Below are positions 1-6,035 of a stretch of DNA of 7,707 nt, one piece after another. The DNA comes from an uncultured Succinatimonas sp. (GTDB lineage: Bacteria; Pseudomonadota; Gammaproteobacteria; Enterobacterales; Succinivibrionaceae), in contig CAJKNC010000075.1 in NCBI GenBank assembly GCA_905201175.1, forward strand, positions 1-7,707, read 5' to 3'. A program made the translations under genes and the position numbers. Numbering within the stretch: position 1 is the first letter of the stretch; each line of letters starts with the position of its first letter. The notes beneath the pieces are model-generated. The model was not told where the DNA came from. It searched no databases and saw nothing but the letters and a program-made list of their open reading frames with translations.

Positions 1-183
1 TAATATAAATTTTTATAGTAATAGTTAAATAATTGAAGATTTATTTTGAGATTAAGAATTTTTGTTAGTAATTAAATTTTGTTATTTAAGCTATAAGCTT
101 TTTATTTGTTAGTATTAGTTTAATTGATCATTTTTTAGTGATTTTTTAGGTTAGATAAATTAATTAAAGGAACATAATTACAT

Positions 184-888
184 ATGTCAGCTCATATTAA
201 ATATATATACGATAAAAATGATAATTTTGAAGAGCTGCAGCGGTATTTTGATATTAGTTATATAAAAAGCTCTTGTACAGATATAAAAACTCGTGGCGGA
301 CGAGGTCAAACTTTATTATTTACAAACAAAGAATCCAATTCATTAGTTTTACGTCATTATTTTAGGGGCGGGCTAATGGGAAAATGTTTTAAGGACTATT
401 TTTTTATTTTTGAAAAACATGCACATAGAGCTTTTGATGAATATAATCTTTTAAATTTTATGTATAAGAATGGATTAAATGTTCCTAAAGCTATTATTGC
501 CAGGGAGATTTCTTATGGATTTTATTTAAGGCAAGATATTGTTATTGAGCAAATTGAAAAAAGTAATGATTTGGCCAATATTATTTGTGAGCGCCATTTA
601 ACTAATACAGAGTTAAAAAATATCGGCAAATGTATTAATAAGATGTTTTCTTTAAATATTGATCATACAGACCTAAATTTAAGAAATATACTTTTAGATA
701 ATAATGGCAAAGTTTATTTAATTGATTTTGATAAATGTTATAAATCTAATTTGAGTTTCAAGCGTAAGTGTGCAATTTTGGAGCGATTATTAAGATCTTT
801 TAAGAAAGAACTCGTTGTTAATCCAAAAAAATGTTACTTTGATGTTAGCACCTTTCAAATTTTAGCAAAGAGCGCACTTTCGATGTAA
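184..888 (+). CDS. kdkA: 3-deoxy-D-manno-octulosonic acid (Kdo) kinase
   Basis: A 234-residue protein of the KdkA/WaaP LPS-kinase family (protein-kinase-like fold). KdkA phosphorylates the Kdo attached to lipid A, using ATP at the cytoplasmic face of the inner membrane. Visible motifs are GGRGQT at residues 38-43 (nucleotide-loop region), LRHYFRGG at 56-63, the catalytic loop HTDLNLRN at 161-168 (D163 as base, N168 as metal ligand) and DFDK at 181-184 (the DFG-like metal-binding Asp). Length is close to the Haemophilus enzyme (about 240 residues). The ATG is preceded by AAAGGAA at 166-172, a slightly long spacing of 11 nt. No signal peptide or membrane segment is seen, so a soluble or peripheral protein is expected. 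Its DNA is much more AT-rich than gpmI in the same window. No confident promoter stands out in positions 1-183. WaaP (heptose kinase) is the nearest alternative, but the length and motif wording favour KdkA. Confidence 0.9.
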   Translation: MSAHIKYIYDKNDNFEELQRYFDISYIKSSCTDIKTRGGRGQTLLFTNKESNSLVLRHYFRGGLMGKCFKDYFFIFEKHAHRAFDEYNLLNFMYKNGLNVPKAIIAREISYGFYLRQDIVIEQIEKSNDLANIICERHLTNTELKNIGKCINKMFSLNIDHTDLNLRNILLDNNGKVYLIDFDKCYKSNLSFKRKCAILERLLRSFKKELVVNPKKCYFDVSTFQILAKSALSM

Positions 889-898
889 TAGATTTGTA

Positions 899-916
899 GT
901 AGTATAAGAATATAAT
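899..916 (+). promoter_or_regulatory. possible -10 region for the oxidoreductase gene
   Basis: A perfect -10 hexamer TATAAT lies at 911-916, in the 57-bp gap after kdkA and 29 bases before the next ATG. The best -35 at usable spacing is only TAGATT at 889-894 (16-bp spacer, 3 of 6 matches). In DNA this AT-rich a chance TATAAT is easy to find, so the gene may equally be read through from kdkA. Confidence 0.25.
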
Positions 917-945
917 GAATTTTTTATCCTAATAAGAGTTCTAAG

Positions 946-1506
946 ATGAATAAAGAAGAAAAAAGAGCTAAAAAAGCTTTGGTGATTGTTGACCATCCTT
1001 CGTTTGATTCTTCGGTAATAAATAGACGTTGGGTTGAAGAGTTACGTAAATATCCAGATGAAATTTTAGTTCACAATTTACAGAGCTCATATCCATCAGG
1101 ATCTATTGATGCTGTAATGGAACATTCTCTTATTGATAATGCAGATACTATTGTTTTCCAATTTCCTATGTATTGGTATTTCTGCCCACCTCGCACTAAA
1201 TTATGGTTAGATACGGTTTTAACTCGTGATTGGGCTTTTGGAAAGAATTTTAAATTAGAGAATAAGAATATTGGATTAGCTATTACTTGCGGCAGTGAGG
1301 AGTCTGCATATGGTAAAGACGGCAGACATCATATTCCGGCAAGAAATTATCTTTTATCTATAGAACATGCTTTTGAGATGTGTCATGCATCCATAAAAGG
1401 TATGTATGCCTTCTATGGAGCTGCTAATAAAGATATTGCTACAGTTGAAAATATAGCTAAGAGTGCAATAGGATATGTGGATTTTATTAGAAATTTAAAA
1501 GCTTAA
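946..1506 (+). CDS. putative NAD(P)H-dependent quinone oxidoreductase, flavodoxin-like fold
   Basis: A 186-residue protein of the Flavodoxin_2 family (KefF, MdaB and YwrO relatives), which transfers two electrons from NAD(P)H through FMN or FAD to quinones or similar acceptors in the cytoplasm. Family hallmarks in order are the N-terminal strand and phosphate-loop region ALVIVDHPSFDSSVINRRW (11-29), the acidic IDAVMEH segment (54-60), the flavin-binding FQFPMYWYFCPPRTKLWLD block (71-89) and the GSEESAYGKDG loop (116-126). Length is between KefF (176) and MdaB (193). A weak AAGAG ribosome site at 934-938 sits 7 nt before the ATG. Its stop is 21 bp from the stop of convergent waaA, with no clear terminator between. 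No potassium-efflux transporter gene is nearby, so a KefF role is not supported; the substrate cannot be read from the sequence. Family call firm, function open. Confidence 0.82.
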   Translation: MNKEEKRAKKALVIVDHPSFDSSVINRRWVEELRKYPDEILVHNLQSSYPSGSIDAVMEHSLIDNADTIVFQFPMYWYFCPPRTKLWLDTVLTRDWAFGKNFKLENKNIGLAITCGSEESAYGKDGRHHIPARNYLLSIEHAFEMCHASIKGMYAFYGAANKDIATVENIAKSAIGYVDFIRNLKA

Positions 1507-1527
1507 TTTTTAATAAGGGATATTCTT

Positions 1528-2802
1528 TTATAGATCGCCTTCTATTTCTTTTAATATCTTATCTGTACTGCCTCGACCTAAATTCAGTATCTCTAATGCT
1601 TTTTCTCCTGATGATTTTATTTTGTCAGGAGAGGTTAATAAGTTTAAGCTTTTATTAATAAAATCTTCTTGGTTTTTTACTTCAAAAGCGCCGCCTTTTG
1701 TAATTAAAGCGCTGAATTGATCTTTAAAGTTATGATAATAGGGTCCTGTTATAGTTGGTATAGAAAAATAGGCAGGTTCTAAAGGATTATGTCCGCCAAT
1801 AGGTACAAAGCTCCCTCCCATAAATACAAGATCGCTAAGTCCAAAATAAAAACTCATTTCACCCATGGTATCGCCTAAAATAATGTCATTATTTTGGTAT
1901 GCGGAATTATTTGTAATTAGACTTTTTTTTATGTAATTTAATTTTTGCTTAAGTAATATTTTTTCAAATGCTTCAACGCAAGTTTGATGTCTCGGAACAA
2001 TAACAAGTTTGCATTCAGGAATTTTTGCTTTTAATGCTTTAAAAACTTCTATACAAATATTTTCCTCACCATCGTGGGTGCTGGCACAACATAAAACCAT
2101 TCCTCTAAAATTAGCTTTAATAGCACGGCCTTTATAGAAAGGTTCAAAATTTAGATTTAAATCGTATTTGATATTGCCTGAAATTTTTATTTTTTCAGCA
2201 TCAATTCCGATTCGTTCAAAGCGCAGAGCATCTTCCTTAGATATGCAAATAACCTTATATAAAGCAGAAGCAATGATGTCCTTAACAAGTTTTTTAAATT
2301 TTAGATATTTTTTACAATTTTTTTCCTGCATGCGTCCGTTTACGATAATTACTTTGCAATTGTTTTTTAAAGCTCCTTGCAGCATATTAGGCCACAGTTC
2401 AGTATCTACAATAAACAGAAAATTAGGTTTGAAATTATTAAAAAAACGTTTTATTACGCACGGGCTGTCTAAAGGCATAAACGCAGTTTTTACGTTAGGA
2501 ATATTTAAGGCGGCCATGTTTCCGGTTGTTGTCATGGTAGTTATAAGGATATTTTTGCTAGGATAGAGCTTCTGGAATTTTATTATTAATGGCTTAAGTG
2601 AGTTTATTTCTCCAACAGATGCAGCATGGAACCAAACACAATTATTTAATTTATAAGGATAAAATCCTAATAACTCAAACACCCTTTTCCCATAAGGCGG
2701 ATCTTGTCTTTTTTTATAGCATAAAAAAGCTGCTCCTAATGGAGCAATAATTAAAGTTAAGAGCTTATAAATAAAAAAAACTATTTTTGATGAAAAACGC
2801 AT
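1528..2802 (-). CDS. waaA: 3-deoxy-D-manno-octulosonic acid (Kdo) transferase
   Basis: WaaA (KdtA), 424 residues against 425 in E. coli, transfers Kdo from CMP-Kdo to the lipid A precursor at the cytoplasmic side of the inner membrane. The hydrophobic N-terminus (about residues 5-28) is the usual membrane anchor. Motifs seen: HAASVGE at 59-65 with E65 as the catalytic base, TTTGN at 91-95, DTELWPN at 133-139, NGRM at 155-158, STHDGEE at 241-247, PRH at 270-272, GDTMGE at 310-315 and GGSFVPIGGHNPLEP across 329-343 (donor-binding C-terminal Rossmann domain of this GT-B enzyme). The ATG (2802-2800) has AGGAA (2815-2811) 8 nt upstream. It is the second gene after waaF, 24 bp apart, so they are probably co-transcribed. 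Whether it adds one or two Kdo cannot be read directly; the nearby Kdo kinase hints at one. Confidence 0.96.
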   Translation of the reverse strand: MRFSSKIVFFIYKLLTLIIAPLGAAFLCYKKRQDPPYGKRVFELLGFYPYKLNNCVWFHAASVGEINSLKPLIIKFQKLYPSKNILITTMTTTGNMAALNIPNVKTAFMPLDSPCVIKRFFNNFKPNFLFIVDTELWPNMLQGALKNNCKVIIVNGRMQEKNCKKYLKFKKLVKDIIASALYKVICISKEDALRFERIGIDAEKIKISGNIKYDLNLNFEPFYKGRAIKANFRGMVLCCASTHDGEENICIEVFKALKAKIPECKLVIVPRHQTCVEAFEKILLKQKLNYIKKSLITNNSAYQNNDIILGDTMGEMSFYFGLSDLVFMGGSFVPIGGHNPLEPAYFSIPTITGPYYHNFKDQFSALITKGGAFEVKNQEDFINKSLNLLTSPDKIKSSGEKALEILNLGRGSTDKILKEIEGDL

Positions 2803-2810
2803 GTATAAAT

Positions 2811-2815
2811 TTCCT
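2811..2815 (-). promoter_or_regulatory. ribosome binding site of waaA
   Basis: AGGAA on the minus strand, 8 nt before the waaA ATG and inside the 24-bp gap after the waaF stop. It supports both the chosen start and independent translation initiation within the operon. Confidence 0.65.
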
Positions 2816-2826
2816 GCATTGAAATT

Positions 2827-3858
2827 TTAAATCTTAACAAGCTTTTTTAAAGCTTGCCAAACCATATCCGGAGATATTTCTTTTAAACAAGCATAAGTGT
2901 TGAATCTGCAGGTACGTTTAAAACATGGATGACAAGGTACAGTTGCCTCTAGACAAATAGCCTTATCAGATAATGGAGGAGTATATTTTGTTGAGGTTGA
3001 GCCAAAAATGCATACTTGCGGAATATCTGCAGCTGCAACGGTATGCATTAATCCTGAGTCATTGCATATGGCTGCAGTACTAGCCCCAACTAAATCTAAA
3101 GCTTCAGTTAGGTCTGTTTTGCCTGCAATATTATAAAAATATTTTAAGTTATTATGATTAATGTTTTTTGAAATAGCTTCAACAGTGATCCCATCTTTTT
3201 TAGATCCTAAGGCTAAAACAGCTCCTCCCTGCTCTATCCATCTATTACTAATTTCAGCAAAATTTTCTACAGGCCATAATTTTGAGGGGCCATAATTTGC
3301 TCCGCATCCTAAGGCTAATAAAGGCCTATTTAAGTTTATTTGCAGCTTGTTTAAAAGCTCAGCTGAAATAGAATGTATGGATAATTTAGGGTTTGGTATA
3401 GGAGGAAGATCTTGGGCAGATTTCACCTGTTTTTTATCAAAAGCAAGAGCTGCATATCGTTCAACCATACGCGGAAAATCATCTTTATTTGTGCGCATGT
3501 TATTAAGAATAAAGTAACGAGACTCTCCTTTGAAACCTCGGCGATCTGGAATTTTTGCAAAAAAAGCTATAAGTGCAGATTTTAAAGAATTTGGTAAAAC
3601 AAAAACGCAATTATAATTATATTTTTGTAGTTTTTTCCCTTCTAAAAAACGTTGTTTTAAGTTAAAAGTCCCGTGAGAAAATGGGTTTATTATATAATTA
3701 TTAACCTCTGGCATGCGTTTGAGTATCGGCAGAGTATATGCTGGAGCATATACATCAATGATACATTGAGGATCTTGTGATTTTAGGATTTTTAATAGGC
3801 TTTGCGACATAATTATGTCTCCTAGCCAAGAAGGAGCAATGATCAGAATCTTGTTCAC
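2827..3858 (-). CDS. waaF: ADP-heptose:LPS heptosyltransferase II
   Basis: WaaF (RfaF), 343 residues against 348 in E. coli, adds the second L-glycero-D-manno-heptose of the inner core from ADP-heptose, in the cytoplasm (GT9 family, GT-B fold). Motifs seen: APSWLGDIIMSQSL at 8-21 (N-terminal acceptor-side loop with conserved D14), VLPNSLKSA at 87-95, the donor-domain loop ALGCGANYGPSKLWP at 182-196, NDSGLMH at 266-272 for the ADP-heptose, and the cysteine-rich CHPCFKRTC tail at 309-317 that marks WaaF rather than WaaC. The start codon is GTG (3858-3856); it gives the family's normal N-terminus and has AGGGA (3868-3864) 5 nt upstream. First gene of the waaF-waaA operon, divergent from hldD, which makes the sugar donor it uses. 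WaaC, needed for the first heptose, is not in this window. Confidence 0.95.
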   Translation of the reverse strand: MNKILIIAPSWLGDIIMSQSLLKILKSQDPQCIIDVYAPAYTLPILKRMPEVNNYIINPFSHGTFNLKQRFLEGKKLQKYNYNCVFVLPNSLKSALIAFFAKIPDRRGFKGESRYFILNNMRTNKDDFPRMVERYAALAFDKKQVKSAQDLPPIPNPKLSIHSISAELLNKLQINLNRPLLALGCGANYGPSKLWPVENFAEISNRWIEQGGAVLALGSKKDGITVEAISKNINHNNLKYFYNIAGKTDLTEALDLVGASTAAICNDSGLMHTVAAADIPQVCIFGSTSTKYTPPLSDKAICLEATVPCHPCFKRTCRFNTYACLKEISPDMVWQALKKLVKI

Positions 3859-3863
3859 TTTTA

Positions 3864-3868
3864 TCCCT
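3864..3868 (-). promoter_or_regulatory. ribosome binding site supporting the GTG start of waaF
   Basis: AGGGA on the minus strand, 5 nt before GTG at 3858-3856. No ATG exists at the position required by the conserved WaaF N-terminus, so this site decides the start. Confidence 0.6.
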
Positions 3869-3915
3869 TTTTTTAAGTTTAAAGTCTTTTTTATATTTAA
3901 AAGCCTTCTCTAAGA

Positions 3916-3941
3916 TAAGAAATTTTTTAGAAGATTTCTTA
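3916..3941. repeat. inverted repeat overlapping the waaF transcription start
   Basis: Arms TAAGAAAT (3916-3923) and ATTTCTTA (3934-3941) are perfect complements around a 10-nt spacer, directly downstream of the predicted -10 of waaF. The position suits an operator more than a leader hairpin, because the start site would fall inside it. The arms hold only one G/C pair each, so chance is a real possibility. Confidence 0.4.
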
Positions 3942-3942
3942 A

Positions 3943-3970
3943 ATTATAAGGTTAATTTTTCCTGACTAAA
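3943..3970 (-). promoter_or_regulatory. predicted promoter of waaF-waaA
   Basis: On the minus strand, a perfect -10 TATAAT (3948-3943) is preceded by TTTAGT (3970-3965) with a 16-bp spacer; the -35 matches only 3 of 6 consensus bases. Transcription would begin near 3936, giving a leader of about 78 nt. It resembles the TTTAGA-16-TATAGT arrangement predicted for gpmI. An 8-bp dyad overlaps the expected start site. Confidence 0.45.
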
Positions 3971-4007
3971 GTTTTTATCATTAAACAATGTCTTCTTTTG
4001 TTCTATC

Positions 4008-4037
4008 TTGCGGGGAAGCTCATATTGCGAGCATAAT
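4008..4037 (+). promoter_or_regulatory. possible promoter of hldD
   Basis: TTGCGG (4008-4013) and CATAAT (4032-4037, 5 of 6 matches to the -10 consensus) are separated by 18 bp. The start would be near 4044, giving a leader of roughly 97 nt before the ATG at 4141. The leader contains the small hairpin AGCAT-AAAT-ATGCT. No clear sigma-32 or sigma-E type box was recognised, although hldD is heat-induced in E. coli. Weak call. Confidence 0.3.
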
Positions 4038-4128
4038 ACAATGAATATTAAAAAAATCTAAGCATAAATATGCTGATGATGTCAGATTTATGTTCAATTT
4101 TTCTTTAATTGCAGATTTCTAGATCAAT

Positions 4129-4135
4129 AAGGTGG
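4129..4135 (+). promoter_or_regulatory. ribosome binding site that fixes the hldD start
   Basis: AAGGTGG ends 5 nt before ATG at 4141. The in-frame GTG at 4132-4134 lies inside this Shine-Dalgarno sequence, so it cannot also be the practical start codon; ATG 4141 gives the standard MIIVTGGAGFIGSN N-terminus. Confidence 0.75.
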
Positions 4136-4140
4136 ATATT

Positions 4141-5100
4141 ATGATCATTGTTACTGGCGGAGCCGGATTTATTGGTTCAAATATTGTAAAAAAACTAAAT
4201 GATAAAGGAATTAGCGATATTCTAGTTGTTGATCATTTAAAAGATGGGCATAAGTTTGCAAATTTAGCCGATTTAAATATTGCTGATTACATGGATAGAG
4301 CTGATTTTTTAGCTTTAATACAGGACGAAGCTGCATTTAATGCCCATTATGGTTGTCACAATATCGAAGCAATTTTTCATGAAGGCGCTTGTTCGGCAAC
4401 AACTGAGTGGGACGGCCAGTATGTTATGAAGAATAATTATGAATATACAGTGAAAGTATTCGAATTTGCTGTAGCTCATAGAATTCCTTTTATGTATGCT
4501 TCTTCAGCATCAACTTATGGTGGTGGAAGTGTTTATGTTGAAGATCGTAAATATGAATGTCCTTTGAATGTTTATGGCTATTCTAAGTTCCTCTTTGACG
4601 AGTATGTACGCAGACGTATTTCGAAGATCGAATCTCAGGTTGTAGGACTTAGGTATTTTAACGTTTATGGGCCAAGAGAAAGTCATAAGGGTTCTATGGC
4701 TAGTGTAGCTTTCCATCTTAATAATCAAATGTTAAGAGGAGAAAATCCTAAACTATTTGCAGGATGCGATGGCTACAGCGATGGCGGACAAATGCGAGAT
4801 TTTGTTTATGTCGGCGATGTTGCTGATGTAAATATTTGGTTTTGGGAGCATAAAGGTGCTTCAGGAATCTACAATTGTGGTACAGGCAGAGCAGAACCAT
4901 TTTTAAATATAGCAAAAGCAGTAATTGCATATTATGGTCATGGAGAAGTAGAGTTCATTCCGTTTCCTGAGCATTTAAAGGGACATTATCAGTCATTTAC
5001 TCAGGCTGATTTGACTAAATTAAGAGCAGCCGGATGTGATATTAAGTTTAAGACTGTCTCAGAAGGAGTCAGCGAGTATCTTAATTGGTTGAATAAATAG
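4141..5100 (+). CDS. hldD: ADP-L-glycero-D-manno-heptose 6-epimerase
   Basis: HldD (RfaD) converts ADP-D-glycero-D-manno-heptose to the L,D form, the donor used by the heptosyltransferases WaaC and WaaF. It is a cytoplasmic, NADP-dependent enzyme of the extended short-chain dehydrogenase family. With the start at ATG 4141 it has 319 residues (310 in E. coli). The glycine-rich cofactor loop is TGGAGFIGSN at 5-14, followed by HEGACSATTEW at 80-90, the ASSASTYGG strand at 120-128, the YxxxK pair Y145/K149 in NVYGYSK, RYFNVYGPRE at 171-180 and K183 in SHKGSMAS, matching the second catalytic lysine region (K178 in E. coli). A longer reading from GTG 4132 adds three residues and would use the Shine-Dalgarno as codons, so it is disfavoured. 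The stop TAG overlaps the GTG start of glpG by one base. Divergent to waaF, its functional partner. Confidence 0.97.
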   Translation: MIIVTGGAGFIGSNIVKKLNDKGISDILVVDHLKDGHKFANLADLNIADYMDRADFLALIQDEAAFNAHYGCHNIEAIFHEGACSATTEWDGQYVMKNNYEYTVKVFEFAVAHRIPFMYASSASTYGGGSVYVEDRKYECPLNVYGYSKFLFDEYVRRRISKIESQVVGLRYFNVYGPRESHKGSMASVAFHLNNQMLRGENPKLFAGCDGYSDGGQMRDFVYVGDVADVNIWFWEHKGASGIYNCGTGRAEPFLNIAKAVIAYYGHGEVEFIPFPEHLKGHYQSFTQADLTKLRAAGCDIKFKTVSEGVSEYLNWLNK

Positions 5101-5947
5101 TGGAAAATATTTTTTTTGAGGTATGCCTGCTACCTAAAGCGCAGGCTTTAAATTTTACCGATTATTTAAATACTATAAATATAAAAGCTCACTGTAAAGA
5201 ATCAATAAATGGTAAATGGGTAGTTTATGTAAATACCCAAGATGATGTATATAAGGCTAAGCGTGAGCTTTTTTTATATGTACAAAGTCCATATGCCAAA
5301 CAGTATGTACAAGCATCTTGGAAAAGACGCAGAACTATTACGAAAGATAAAGAGTTAGGATTAGGCTTCTTTAGAGCTTTAAATTGGGATCCGTTTTCTT
5401 TTACGTCTATTATTGAAATAGTTTGTATTTTATTTTTTATCTGCCAGATTTTTTTTCAAGAGCAGATGCTGCATTATTTTTCTTTGACTAAATATATAGA
5501 TATATCAAAACCTTGGGAATATTATCGTTTACTATCTCCGGCTTTTTTACATTTTGGCATAGTTCATATAGCTTTTAATTTAGTAATGTGGGAAGCATTA
5601 GCCAGACCAATTGAGCATACTTTTGGTAAGGTAAAGCTCTTTTCTGTATTTATAAGTGTTGTTTTTATAAGTAATATTTTGCAGCTAGCTTTTTTACCCC
5701 CTAATACTGTATTTGGAGGGTTGTCGGGGCTGTTTATGGCGTGATAGGTTTTGCTGGAATTTTATCATTTAATAAAAATTTTGCTTATAGATTGAATATT
5801 CCACGCGGACTGCTAAGCGTCAGCATTATTTTTGTACTTCTAGGTTTTGTGATTAATGACTCTCTGGCTAATTTCTGCCATTTAGGTGGTTTAGTAGTAG
5901 GTATTCTTTTGGGCTTATTAGATACCTATCGCTATCGTAAAAATTAA
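5100..5947 (+). pseudogene. glpG: GlpG-type rhomboid intramembrane serine protease, frameshifted
   Basis: This reads as one GlpG split over two frames: 5100-5744 (214 residues, GTG start, ends in TGA) and a second frame that continues through to TAA at 5945-5947. If one base is restored in the G run at 5726-5729 the product is about 282 residues, against 276 in E. coli. GlpG cleaves membrane proteins inside the lipid bilayer. Seen in order: cytoplasmic N-domain (about 1-80, with QASWKRR at 71-77), TM1 (about 103-120), the H151/H156/N160 cluster in SPAFLHFGIVHIAFN, the catalytic GLSG with S209, then in the other frame AVYGVIGF, and the HLGGLVVG helix with catalytic H261. All active-site residues survive; only the frame is broken. 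The 214-residue piece alone lacks TM5-TM6 and the histidine and should be inactive. It is coupled to hldD by TAGTG and followed by a terminator. Confidence 0.85.
5724..5744 (+). other. glpG: frameshift site in glpG
   Basis: The incoming frame reads TTG TCG GGG CTG TTT ATG GCG TGA. The conserved continuation (A-V-Y-G-V-I-G, cf. GLSGVVYALMG in E. coli GlpG) is read if the last G of GGGG (5726-5729) is used twice, that is GGG GCT GTT TAT GGC. One missing G in a run that should have five explains everything. A P-site tRNA-Gly slipping from GGG (5727-5729) to GGG (5726-5728) would give the same product. The second frame also has a GTG (5741-5743) overlapping the TGA (5742-5744). Confidence 0.85.
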
Positions 5948-5953
5948 TATAAA

Positions 5954-5998
5954 AAACTCTCAGGTATATAGGCTATATTAACCGTGCCCTGAGAGTTT
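5954..5998. terminator. bidirectional rho-independent terminator between glpG and gpmI
   Basis: Perfect 11-bp arms AAACTCTCAGG (5954-5964) and CCTGAGAGTTT (5988-5998) enclose a 23-nt loop that itself can form ATATA/TATAT around GGC. Read on the minus strand the stem is followed by an unbroken T tract (from the A run 5951-5956), good for ending gpmI. On the plus strand the tail is TTTATTTATAATT, less regular but usable for glpG. It lies 6 bp after the glpG stop and 19 bp after the gpmI stop. Confidence 0.85.
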
Positions 5999-6013
5999 AT
6001 TTATAATTAGTAT

Positions 6014-6035
6014 TTAATTACTTTAAAGTAATTAA
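6014..6035. repeat. 22-bp perfect palindrome across the gpmI stop codon
   Basis: TTAATTACTTT at 6014-6024 is followed directly by its exact complement at 6025-6035. It contains the gpmI stop codon (6018-6020) and its last codons. With no spacer it would form a poor hairpin, so a protein-binding or purely compositional origin is possible. It stands 15 bp from the terminator hairpin. Confidence 0.6.

Noticed and set aside
88..104. Hairpin AAGCT-ATA-AGCTT followed by a T tract as a terminator of an upstream gene
   Set aside because: The stem is only five base pairs with two G/C pairs, too weak in such AT-rich DNA, and no upstream gene is in the window.
61..114. Direct repeat TTTGTTAGTA at 61-70 and 105-114
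   Set aside because: Two 10-bp copies in a region that is mostly A and T, not placed like promoter or iteron elements; likely chance.
1507..1527. Terminator between the convergent oxidoreductase gene and waaA
   Set aside because: The 21-bp gap has no stable stem; ends of the two transcripts may overlap instead.
2168..2566. 132-codon open frame on the plus strand inside waaA
   Set aside because: It is antisense to a well-conserved stretch of waaA, has no recognisable family and no ribosome site; a shadow frame.
3988..4044. 18-codon leader peptide upstream of hldD (begins MSSFVLSC)
   Set aside because: No ribosome binding site, no run of regulatory codons and no attenuator hairpin beside it.
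4510..4930. Two minus-strand open frames (4510-4728 and 4748-4930) inside hldD
   Set aside because: Both are antisense to hldD, low in complexity and without family likeness; shadows of the real gene.
5741..5947. A separate 68-residue membrane protein gene starting at GTG 5741
   Set aside because: Its sequence is exactly the C-terminal helices of GlpG, including the catalytic histidine, and the homology continues upstream of the GTG (AVYG), so it is the second half of the frameshifted gene.
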